Source of the DNA: an uncultured Bacteroidales bacterium
GTDB taxonomy: Bacteria; Bacteroidota; Bacteroidia; Bacteroidales; P3
Length of the DNA stretch: 20,961 nt
Assembly: GCA_946540365.1 (NCBI GenBank)
Contig: CAMNIH010000015.1
Location: forward strand, 1-20,961
Direction of reading: 5' to 3'
This document shows positions 1-6,384 of this stretch, in pieces. The translations under genes and the position numbers were made by a program. The notes beneath the pieces were generated by a model. That model made no database searches and was not told the DNA's origin. It was given only the letters and a program-made list of their open reading frames with translations. Every line of letters starts with the position of its first letter. Within the stretch, counting starts at the first letter, position 1.

Positions 1-735
1 TCGTCGCATGCCTACCGCACCTTCGATCCGCGGCTGTTCGCCCGCCATGGGGTGCGGGTGTTCAACCTGGGGTCGTCTATGCAGACGCCGTTGCAGACCG
101 AGGTGTTGATAGACAAGTGGTTGGACTCCCTGCGGCCTAAGCTGGTGGTCTTCGAGGTACACCCCGACGTGATGCAGCACGACGGGGTGGAACCGGCTGT
201 GTATCAGCTGTGCAACCTCCAGCCGACATGGCAGATGGTGCCGATGATGCTCCGCACAGCCAACCGGCGGGTGTTCTGCACGGGCGTCTACGCCATGCTC
301 CATAATCGTTTTTCGGACGATTTCGCTCGCTATTCCGACCCCGTGGATTGCGGTGTGAATCATTATGTTGAAGGCGGTTATGTGGAGCGTGACTTGGAGT
401 GCTACAGCCCCGTTCCGCACCATGGCGATACGATCCGGGTGCGTGGTGTGCAGCGCCGTGCCTTGCGTCGTTGTGTCGACAAGCTGCAGGCGCTCGGCAT
501 TCATTATATCCTGCTGCAGGTTCCGGATACAAAAGTGCTGCTTGATTCGTATTCAAATCTCGCTGAATTCCAGTCGGAAATGAGTGGTTATGGAAAGTAT
601 TGCTTTATATCCTCTCCTGCGCTCGACGACTCGCTTCATTTCTTCAACGAAGACCATCTGAACCAGCGGGGCGTCGAGCTGTACGACTCGTTGGTTTGCA
701 GTCAATTGATTATTCCAATACTCGATTCATTATGA
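1..735 (+). CDS. SGNH-hydrolase-like protein, 3' part (5' end outside window)
   Basis: The frame is open from the first base, so this is the C-terminal part (about 244 residues) of a longer protein. The first visible residues are SSHAYR, which match a GxSxAYR-type nucleophile block with its Gly just outside the window. NLGSS follows about 20 residues later. Near the C-terminus EDHLNQRG fits the DxxH block that supplies the catalytic Asp and His of SGNH/GDSL hydrolases. Between them are alternating hydrophobic strands (KLVVFEV, IHYILLQVP) expected of the flavodoxin-like fold. Similar Bacteroidota proteins often carry a membrane segment before this domain and may act on acyl or acetyl groups in the envelope, but the substrate is not visible here. 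The stop codon overlaps the start of the anhydromuramate kinase gene (ATGA), so the two are probably one operon. The fold assignment is reasonable; the function is inference. Confidence 0.6.
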   Translation, partial: SSHAYRTFDPRLFARHGVRVFNLGSSMQTPLQTEVLIDKWLDSLRPKLVVFEVHPDVMQHDGVEPAVYQLCNLQPTWQMVPMMLRTANRRVFCTGVYAMLHNRFSDDFARYSDPVDCGVNHYVEGGYVERDLECYSPVPHHGDTIRVRGVQRRALRRCVDKLQALGIHYILLQVPDTKVLLDSYSNLAEFQSEMSGYGKYCFISSPALDDSLHFFNEDHLNQRGVELYDSLVCSQLIIPILDSL

Positions 736-1793
736 TTGTATTAGGTTTGATGTCGGGCACTTCGCTCGACGGGCTCGACATGGCCCTCTGCAATATTGAT
801 GATAACGGCTGCCGCATCCTGGCGGCGGACACCCGTCCTTATGCTCCGGAATGGCGTCAGCGGCTCTCGTCGCTCGAGGAATCGTCGGCGTTGGAATATG
901 CTAAAGCAAATGTTGAATTAGGACACTATTTTGGACGTAAAATCAATGAGTTCCTGCAATCGAACAGATTGACTAAACCCGCTCTTGTGGCCTCGCACGG
1001 ACACACCATTTTCCATCAGCCGGCCATCGGGCTGACAACCCAGATCGGCGACGGCGACGCCATCGCGGCCGAGACTGGCCTGCCGGTGGTCAGCAATTTC
1101 CGCACCCTCGATGTGGCCCTCGGCGGGCAGGGGGCCCCGTTGGTGCCGATAGGCGACGAGCTGCTCTTCGGCCGCTACGATGCCTGCCTCAACCTGGGGG
1201 GCATTGCCAACATCTCCTATCGCGAAGAGGGGCGCCGCCTGGCGTTCGATATCTGTCCTTGCAATATGGCCCTCAACCGCTTGGCGGCGTGCTTGGGGCT
1301 CGATTATGACCCGCAGGGCGAAAATGCCCGCCGCGGGAATGTCCACACCTGCCTCCTCTCCACGCTCAACGGCTTGGATTACTATGCTTTGCCGTCGCCC
1401 AAGTCGCTCGGAAAAGAGTGGTTTGTGGATGCATTCTGGCCTTGCATCGCCTCGTCGGGAGAGGACACCTGCGACCTTCTGGCCACCGTCACGCATCACA
1501 TCGCCATCCAGATTGCCCGTGTGCTTGACCGTCAGCAGGTTGGCACACTCTTAGTGACGGGTGGCGGCGCCTTCAACAGCTTCCTGCTCGAGCGGTTGGC
1601 CGATTACCGCCCCGCAACGCACATGGTGGTGCCGGACGATCTGATTGTCAACTACAAAGAGGCGATGGTGTTCGCCTTCTTGGGGTACTTGCGGGTCAAG
1701 GGCCGGGTGAACACCCTGGCCACGGTGACCGGCGCGCGGTGCGATTCGGTGGGGGGCACCCTCAGCGGCCTTTTTGACGGTGAGGGCGCGTAG
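732..1793 (+). CDS. anmK: anhydro-N-acetylmuramic acid kinase AnmK
   Basis: A 353-residue protein of the usual family length. AnmK opens the 1,6-anhydro ring of anhydro-N-acetylmuramic acid with water and phosphorylates it to MurNAc-6-phosphate, returning murein fragments to metabolism in the cytoplasm. Family signatures are visible: the N-terminal phosphate-binding block GLMSGTSLDGLD (residues 5-16), ASHGHTIFHQP, GGQGAPLVP, NLGGIANISY, FDICPCNMALN, and the C-terminal GGGAFN of the ASKHA fold. The start at 732 was chosen because GLMSGTSLDG must lie at the very N-terminus. The same frame stays open further upstream to about 600, but that stretch lies over the preceding gene and resembles no AnmK. 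The ATG overlaps the upstream stop as ATGA, implying translational coupling. No promoter is seen directly upstream. Confidence 0.95.
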   Translation: MIVLGLMSGTSLDGLDMALCNIDDNGCRILAADTRPYAPEWRQRLSSLEESSALEYAKANVELGHYFGRKINEFLQSNRLTKPALVASHGHTIFHQPAIGLTTQIGDGDAIAAETGLPVVSNFRTLDVALGGQGAPLVPIGDELLFGRYDACLNLGGIANISYREEGRRLAFDICPCNMALNRLAACLGLDYDPQGENARRGNVHTCLLSTLNGLDYYALPSPKSLGKEWFVDAFWPCIASSGEDTCDLLATVTHHIAIQIARVLDRQQVGTLLVTGGGAFNSFLLERLADYRPATHMVVPDDLIVNYKEAMVFAFLGYLRVKGRVNTLATVTGARCDSVGGTLSGLFDGEGA

Positions 1794-1821
1794 CCCACGG
1801 CATACCCTTTTTGTTAATTAT

Positions 1822-1852
1822 TTTGCAAATATCCGAATTTTTTGTATATTTG
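1822..1852 (+). promoter_or_regulatory. Bacteroidota-type promoter of the zinc-ribbon/BACON cassette
   Basis: TTTG at 1822-1825 and TATATTTG at 1845-1852 are separated by 19 bases. This matches the Bacteroidota -33/-7 consensus (TTTG, 19-21 bases, TAnnTTTG) used by the primary sigma factor of this phylum. Transcription would begin near 1859, leaving a leader of about 125 bases before the ATG at 1984. It sits in an AT-rich gap of 190 bases. The 12-base stretch around the -7 element (GTATATTTGCAT) recurs exactly upstream of the S8 protease gene on the other strand. Confidence 0.8.
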
Positions 1853-1983
1853 CATGTGAATGTAAGTAATGCCTGTGGTATATTAGGCGTTGGTTGACAG
1901 ATGGTTGTAGTGTTTGTGTGCAGCGTCGGCAGCGTTCTTTTGTCCACCGGCAGGCAGAATTCAAGGATTAATAAAATAGAATC

Positions 1984-3060
1984 ATGTCGAGCTACAAACA
2001 ATGTCCCAACGGACACTTCTATTTTGGCGATCAGTGCCCCTATTGCAAATCCACATCGGCTCCCGCGAGCCAACCGGCCCCTGCTGCCGAGCCTGTGAAA
2101 CCGCAGACCCAGGAACCGCCCCAACCCAAGGTGGAGAAGGTGGAGGCCCCGCAGCCTCCCAAGCAGGAAGAACCCATAGTAAATCAGAATATTACCGCTG
2201 AGCCAAAGGCCGTCGAGGCCCCTCAGCCGCCGGTGTCGCAGGCACCGGCTGAGCCCCCTGCACCGGCGGTGGAGACACCCGTCGCCCCGGCACAGCCTGC
2301 GGAAGCGCCGCAGCCGCCGGTGGCAAGTCAGCCGGAAGTCCAGCCCGCGCCGGAACCCGTCAAGCCGGCAGAGCCGGCCCCGGCGGTGGCAGCCCCGGAG
2401 CCGCCGGCGGCGCAGCAAGCGCCTGCCGCTGAGGCGGATGCACCTGTAGCCGCCCCCAAGAAGGGCAAGGCCGCGAAGGCCCCCAAAGCACCCAAGGCCC
2501 CCAAGGCACCGAAGGCTCCGAAAGCCCCCAAGGCGCCCAAACCTGCGAAAGCCCCCAAGGCTCCGAAGGAGAAAAAGAAATTCCCCATTCTGGCAGTCAT
2601 CATCCCCGTAGCGGTGCTGCTGGTGGGTGCTGTGGTGGCTTACTTCCTCTTCTTCAGGGTTGACCCGGTGACGAAAGCGGCCACGGCCAACCTGGACACC
2701 TACAAGACGGAGGTGGAGCGCTGCAAGGCGTTGATCGACGAAGGCTCGGGGCAGAACGACAAGATGCTGCTCGAAGCCAAAGGCTTGATTGACTCGGTGA
2801 TCGTGCCGATGGAGACGAAATACTCCGAGGTGATGGCCGAAGAGTACAACCAATCGGAGGGCCTGCGCGAAGCGTTGGATGTCAAGATGATGGAGGCTGC
2901 CAAGTGGTGGGCCGACATCGCCTTCAGCGCGCTGAAGGAGTTGGGCGACTACAAGAGTTCGTACAAGTACTACCGGAAGGCCCTGTCGCTCTACGACGAT
3001 CCGCAGATCCGGGCAGAATACAATGATGTCAAACAGCAGATGAAAGAATTGGATAAATGA
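1984..3060 (+). CDS. zinc-ribbon, Pro/Ala-rich, single-pass membrane protein with helical C-terminal domain
   Basis: 358 residues; I do not recognise a named family for the whole protein. Residues 7-21 form a zinc ribbon of the CPNGHFYF...CPYC type, with one Cys-x3-His knuckle and one Cys-x2-Cys. About 130 residues rich in Pro, Ala and Glu follow, then ten Lys-Ala-Pro units (165-194) and a basic KEKKK patch. A single membrane helix follows (about 200-224), and then about 134 residues of charged helices with a TPR-like stretch (YKSSYKYYRKALSLYDD) near the end. The Lys-rich side next to the helix predicts N-terminus inside and helical domain outside. ATG at 1984 follows a clear promoter; the stop overlaps the next start as ATGA. 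It probably links a cytoplasmic partner to the periplasm and acts with the next protein; that is inference. Confidence 0.7.
   Translation: MSSYKQCPNGHFYFGDQCPYCKSTSAPASQPAPAAEPVKPQTQEPPQPKVEKVEAPQPPKQEEPIVNQNITAEPKAVEAPQPPVSQAPAEPPAPAVETPVAPAQPAEAPQPPVASQPEVQPAPEPVKPAEPAPAVAAPEPPAAQQAPAAEADAPVAAPKKGKAAKAPKAPKAPKAPKAPKAPKAPKPAKAPKAPKEKKKFPILAVIIPVAVLLVGAVVAYFLFFRVDPVTKAATANLDTYKTEVERCKALIDEGSGQNDKMLLEAKGLIDSVIVPMETKYSEVMAEEYNQSEGLREALDVKMMEAAKWWADIAFSALKELGDYKSSYKYYRKALSLYDDPQIRAEYNDVKQQMKELDK
2476..2565 (+). repeat. ten 9-base units coding Lys-Ala-Pro in the zinc-ribbon protein
   Basis: Ninety bases encode seven KAP units, one KPA and two further KAP units (residues 165-194). Codon choice varies between units (AAG/AAA, GCC/GCA/GCT/GCG, CCC/CCG/CCA/CCT). 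The repeat is therefore kept at protein level and is not a recent perfect DNA expansion. It resembles the Lys/Ala/Pro-rich tails of histone-H1-like proteins and lies just inside the predicted membrane helix. Confidence 0.9.
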
Positions 3061-4478
3061 AGAAACTTGTTTTCGTATTGATGATGCTCTGTGCTGCCGC
3101 AGGCGTGTCGGCACAGGACTGCTACACCACCCACCGAAGCAAGGGTATCGAACTGTATAACAGCAAGAGGTACGACGAGGCTATCAGCCAGTTCAATTTT
3201 GCCATGAAGTGCGCCCCGCGCACGCACGACCTCGACCGGCTGATCCAGCGTTGCATCGAGGGCAAGAAGAGCCAGGCGCGCAAGAAGGCCCAGGAGGCGG
3301 CCGCCAACGAGAATGCGGCCAAGCCGGTCCAGGAGGAGCGCGAGGATACGCGCCAGCCCGAGGTGGAGCAGCCGGCACCCACGGTGCAGGAGCCGGAGCC
3401 CGAGCCGGAGCCCGAGGTGAAGATCATCTCGAGCCGTTACGAAGGCGGCTGCAACCAGGGGAGGGCCGGCAGCACGGTCACCTCGCTGATATGTGTCAAG
3501 AATATGAAGGGGCAGCGTCTGAAGGCGCGTTGCTACATGGCGCCCGAACGCGGTGGCGCGAAGGCCATGCTGGCCTACGATATCAACGGCAAATACACGG
3601 TGTATGGCGGCAAGTCGGGCCAGGAGAAGGAGTTTGCCGTGGACGAGGACGAGGTCTTCCTGACGGCGACATTCTTCGTGCCGTACAACGTGATGGACTT
3701 CAAGGGAAACTACGGCGAGCAGCCCCTCAAGGCCGACCTCTATGTCTTCCAGGAAACGGTCGACCCGAAGAAGGAGAACATGAACATCATCCCCGGCGGC
3801 GAGGCCCACGAGTACTTCCCGATGCACCCGGTGTCGATCATGGTCAACGGCAGCTCGAACGATATCGACCTGCCGGTCGATTACGAGGGCGGAGTGCTGG
3901 ACCTCAACATTGCCGCTTGCAGCGACGAGGTCAAATGGAGCGAGATGCCCGCGTGGATCCGTGTCGATGCCTACGGTATCCATATCGAAGAGAACAACAC
4001 ACCGACGACGCGCGAGGCGGTGGTGACGGTGAGCTCGAGCGAAGGCGGGGCCCCGATTGCCATCAAGGTGAAGCAGGAGGGGGTGACGGCCGACAAAATC
4101 GAGGTCAAGATCAATCAGGTGAAGTTCGACGAGCACGTGGTGGACAATTCCTACGGCGCCGAGGTGCTGCGTGCCCACATCTCGGTCGACATCAAGGGCG
4201 CCCACGGACGCACGATGAAGGCCTTCCTGCTCTTCTATGCCGAGGATGGCACGACCCCGCTGGTCGACAAGTACGGCAAAGAGGTGAAGGGCTTTGGTAT
4301 GGGTTCCATCCCGTCGAACAACGCGTGGTTTGACGATTTCGTGGTGCGTGCGTACTACAACCACTTTGTCAATGCGGTCAATGTGGTCGGCACCCAGACG
4401 AAGGTGTATGTCGCCGTGTCGTTCGACGACGGGGAAACCTTTGTCGCCCGCAGCGGCCCCTACACCATTGCATGGTAG
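3057..4478 (+). CDS. secreted protein with TPR-like segment and BACON domain between two similar domains
   Basis: 473 residues. A signal peptide ends near VSAQ (residues 1-19). Residues about 20-65 look like one TPR hairpin (SKGIELYNSKRYDEAISQFN). A charged and Pro/Glu-rich linker ends in EPEPEPEPE (about 111-119). The segment 122-250 is an unassigned beta-rich domain. Residues about 259-342 fit a BACON domain: a strand-rich stretch with WSEMPAWIRV in the middle and ending IAIKVKQEG. The segment 345-473 resembles 122-250: both start with VKI, share a G-R/Q-x-(L/M)-KA core, a YGK- or NGK-containing turn, and an aromatic strand. BACON domains in Bacteroidota are usually found in extracellular carbohydrate- or mucin-associated proteins. 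The start overlaps the stop of the zinc-ribbon gene by four bases, so the two are co-translated. No lipobox is seen, so the protein is probably periplasmic or exported. Function unknown. Confidence 0.7.
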   Translation: MKKLVFVLMMLCAAAGVSAQDCYTTHRSKGIELYNSKRYDEAISQFNFAMKCAPRTHDLDRLIQRCIEGKKSQARKKAQEAAANENAAKPVQEEREDTRQPEVEQPAPTVQEPEPEPEPEVKIISSRYEGGCNQGRAGSTVTSLICVKNMKGQRLKARCYMAPERGGAKAMLAYDINGKYTVYGGKSGQEKEFAVDEDEVFLTATFFVPYNVMDFKGNYGEQPLKADLYVFQETVDPKKENMNIIPGGEAHEYFPMHPVSIMVNGSSNDIDLPVDYEGGVLDLNIAACSDEVKWSEMPAWIRVDAYGIHIEENNTPTTREAVVTVSSSEGGAPIAIKVKQEGVTADKIEVKINQVKFDEHVVDNSYGAEVLRAHISVDIKGAHGRTMKAFLLFYAEDGTTPLVDKYGKEVKGFGMGSIPSNNAWFDDFVVRAYYNHFVNAVNVVGTQTKVYVAVSFDDGETFVARSGPYTIAW

Positions 4479-4605
4479 TGCATGCAAGGGGCGAAATTCC
4501 GCGTTTTGCCCTTGCCCATCCTGCGGAATTGGAGAAGCGGATGCTGAGGGTGCGTGTTTTTAATCGGTTGTCAAATAGCGAATTGTAATTTATTTTACAT
4601 TTTTA

Positions 4606-4637
4606 TTTGGCCATATCGAAAAAAAGTAGTACTTTTG
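4606..4637 (+). promoter_or_regulatory. Bacteroidota-type promoter of the tRNA-Met gene
   Basis: TTTG at 4606-4609 and TACTTTTG at 4630-4637, 20 bases apart, match the Bacteroidota -33/-7 consensus. The -7 element lies 35 bases before the mature tRNA end, so transcription should start near 4644 and leave a short 5' leader for RNase P. The region 4479-4605 upstream holds only imperfect inverted repeats and AT-rich sequence. Confidence 0.8.
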
Positions 4638-4672
4638 CACCCGTTTTCAAGACCGAGAGAGGCCTGAAAAAT

Positions 4673-4746
4673 GGCGGGATAGCTCAGCTGGTTAGAGCGC
4701 TGGATTCATAACCCGGAGGTCATCAGTTCAAGTCTGATTCCCGCTA
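4673..4746 (+). tRNA. tRNA-Met (anticodon CAT)
   Basis: The cloverleaf can be drawn by eye. Acceptor arm GGCGGGA (4673-4679) pairs with TCCCGCT (4739-4745), with discriminator A4746. The D arm is GCTC/GAGC, the anticodon loop TTCATAA, and the T arm ATCAG/CTGAT around TTCAAGT. The CAT anticodon with no initiator-type acceptor suggests elongator Met; tRNA-Ile with a lysidine-modified CAT is the alternative. CCA is not encoded, as is usual in Bacteroidota. Oddities are a G-U first acceptor pair, a U-G pair in the anticodon stem, and an A-C mismatch next to the anticodon loop. Confidence 0.93.
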
Positions 4747-4759
4747 CAGAATAAAAAGG

Positions 4760-4789
4760 AAAAGGCTTTGCATCACTGCAAAGCCTTTT
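4760..4789. terminator. bidirectional terminator between tRNA-Met and the glycosyltransferase gene
   Basis: A perfect 13-bp inverted repeat (4760-4772 with 4777-4789, AAAAGGCTTTGCA) has a four-base loop. On the + strand it is followed by CTATTTTTT; on the - strand by CCTTTTTATT. It therefore fits a rho-independent terminator in both directions, ending the tRNA transcript and the long - strand operon. The glycosyltransferase stop codon (4773-4775) lies in the loop, and its last codons (Lys-Ala-Leu-Gln) form one arm. Confidence 0.9.
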
Positions 4790-5783
4790 CTATTTTTTCC
4801 ATCACGGCGTCGGGGGTGATGGCCCGCAGGCATCGGTGGTCGCCGTAGCGGCACCGCCGTTGCCCGAAGGCCGAGCAGGGCTGGCAGGGCAGGTGGGCGC
4901 AGAGGGCGTTGGCGCGGTCTTGGCCGTGGCCATAGAAGCCGAAGTCGGGGTGCGTGGCGCCCCAGATGCTGACCACCGGTGTGCCCACGGCCGAGGCGAA
5001 GTGCATGTTGGCGCTGTCCATGGTGACCATGAGGGGCAGGGAGCGGATGATGTCCAGCTCCTCGGCGAAGGTGTGTTTGCCGGCCAGCGAGGTGATGTTG
5101 GCGTGCTGTGCGGCGAGGGATTCGAGCTGCGGAGCCTCCTCGCGGCTGCCGAAGAGACGCACCTGGTAGCCTTTCCCGGCCAGCATCAGGGCCAGGGCGC
5201 AGGTGAATTCCCAGGGCCATATCTTGCCGGGATGCTGCGCGAAAGGGGCGATGCCGATGGCGCGTGGCTTCTCGGTCGGGGCTGACGCATGGACGGTCTG
5301 GTAGTTGATGAGGACGTGGTGGTTTTGGTTGTCGAGCCCCAGGCGGTCGAACACTTCGGCGTAGCGCTGGTCTTGCGGTTTGCGGGGACGCATGCAGAGG
5401 TGGTTCAGGAAGAGCCACCGCGAGAGGCGCCCCTTGCGGATACGCCGCAGGGGGATGTGATGCAGGTGGAGGAGGGCCTGGAGCCGCAGCAGGAACAGGG
5501 CGCGACCCACGCGGTTGATCTGGTGAAGGTCGGCGATGGCGTCGGCCCCGACGCTCTGCAACTGGCGGCAGATGGCGCGGGCGCTTTGCTTCTTCTTCAC
5601 GCCGAGGAAGTCCACGTTGGGTATTCCCTGAAACAGAGGCTCCAGCAGGGGCGGTGCGGCCACGGTGAAGCGCACATCGGGGTTGGCCCAGGCGTAGGCC
5701 CGCAGGACGGGGACCATGATGGCCACGTCGCCCAGGGCCGAGAGGCGCACTGTCAGAATATGGTCAGGCTTGCGCTTTGCCAT
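4773..5783 (-). CDS. glycosyltransferase family 9 (heptosyltransferase-like)
   Basis: 336 residues, a normal length for family 9 (ADP-heptose:LPS heptosyltransferase relatives), inverting GT-B enzymes that add a sugar to the lipid A-core at the inner face of the cytoplasmic membrane. The N-terminal RLSALGDVAIMVPVLRA is the family's acceptor-side signature. The C-terminal half shows IGIAPFAQHPGKIWPWE, the donor-site segment MDSANMHFASAVGTPVVSIWGATHP, and the Cys-rich stretch CQPCSAFGQRRCRYGDHRCL. The start ATG at 5783 lies 20 bases inside the end of the DUF4254 gene, so the two are coupled. The donor sugar cannot be told from sequence, so I give no Waa name. The 3' end is embedded in the terminator hairpin at 4760-4789. 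Confidence 0.88.
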   Translation of the reverse strand: MAKRKPDHILTVRLSALGDVAIMVPVLRAYAWANPDVRFTVAAPPLLEPLFQGIPNVDFLGVKKKQSARAICRQLQSVGADAIADLHQINRVGRALFLLRLQALLHLHHIPLRRIRKGRLSRWLFLNHLCMRPRKPQDQRYAEVFDRLGLDNQNHHVLINYQTVHASAPTEKPRAIGIAPFAQHPGKIWPWEFTCALALMLAGKGYQVRLFGSREEAPQLESLAAQHANITSLAGKHTFAEELDIIRSLPLMVTMDSANMHFASAVGTPVVSIWGATHPDFGFYGHGQDRANALCAHLPCQPCSAFGQRRCRYGDHRCLRAITPDAVMEKIEKALQ

Positions 5784-6366
5784 AGAGCATCGGGTTCAGC
5801 GCCGGGTCGTTGTACATCTTCATCTGGCGGTAGAGGCGCATGATGCGGCGTCCGGCGGCGAGGTCATCGAGCAGCTGGTCGATGGCGAGGGTGAGGTCGG
5901 CGCGCTGGGTGAGCAGCGTGTCGAGCTTGGCCTGGCATTTGGCGCGGTGTTCGTCGTCGCCGCGGCGGGCTTCAATCTGGAAGTGGTAGATCTTGAGCGC
6001 GAGGATGGAGAGCCGGTCGATGGCCCAGGCGGGTGTCTCGGTGTTGATCCGCGCGTCGGGCAGCGGGGTGATGCCCTTGAACTGCATGTAGTAGTGGTCG
6101 TCGATGCGTTCCACGAGGTCGGTGCGGTGTTGGTTCGACCGGTCGATACGCCGTTTGAGTTGCAGGGCGTCGACGGGGTCCACGTCGTCGGGCCGCACAA
6201 GGTCCTCGAGGTGCCATTGTACGGTGTCGACCCACGATTTCTCCCACAGCAGGGCTTCAAACGTGCCGTCGGCGTAGGGGGAATGGAGGGGGGCGTCGAC
6301 GGAATCGACGGTGTGGTAATCGTTTACCTGTCTCTCAAAAATTGTATATAATTCGTTGGCATTCAT
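5764..6366 (-). CDS. DUF4254 family protein
   Basis: 200 residues, almost all predicted helix, no signal peptide, so probably cytoplasmic. The block NTETPAWAIDRLSILALKIYHF (residues about 108-129) is the hallmark of DUF4254, a family of unknown function that in Bacteroidota commonly lies beside family 9 glycosyltransferase genes. Here it overlaps the glycosyltransferase start by 20 bases and begins 18 bases after the patatin gene stop. Conserved pairing suggests a partner or accessory role in LPS-type glycan assembly. That is inference; no catalytic motif is visible. Confidence 0.85.
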   Translation of the reverse strand: MNANELYTIFERQVNDYHTVDSVDAPLHSPYADGTFEALLWEKSWVDTVQWHLEDLVRPDDVDPVDALQLKRRIDRSNQHRTDLVERIDDHYYMQFKGITPLPDARINTETPAWAIDRLSILALKIYHFQIEARRGDDEHRAKCQAKLDTLLTQRADLTLAIDQLLDDLAAGRRIMRLYRQMKMYNDPALNPMLYGKAQA

Positions 6367-6384
6367 GGATTCGTGTGTTGTTGA

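Noticed and set aside
1775..1815. Possible terminator after anmK (GGGC...GCCC)
   Set aside because: The stem is only four base pairs with a bulge, and the T-run is about ten bases too far away.
1762..4487. Two long open frames on the - strand opposite the zinc-ribbon and BACON genes (450 and 498 codons)
   Set aside because: They mirror GC-rich + strand genes with clear domains, lack signals of their own, and have low-complexity His/Arg/Leu-rich products.
4484..4530. Overlapping imperfect inverted repeats after the BACON gene
   Set aside because: Two mutually exclusive stems, neither followed by a T-run; too weak to call a terminator.
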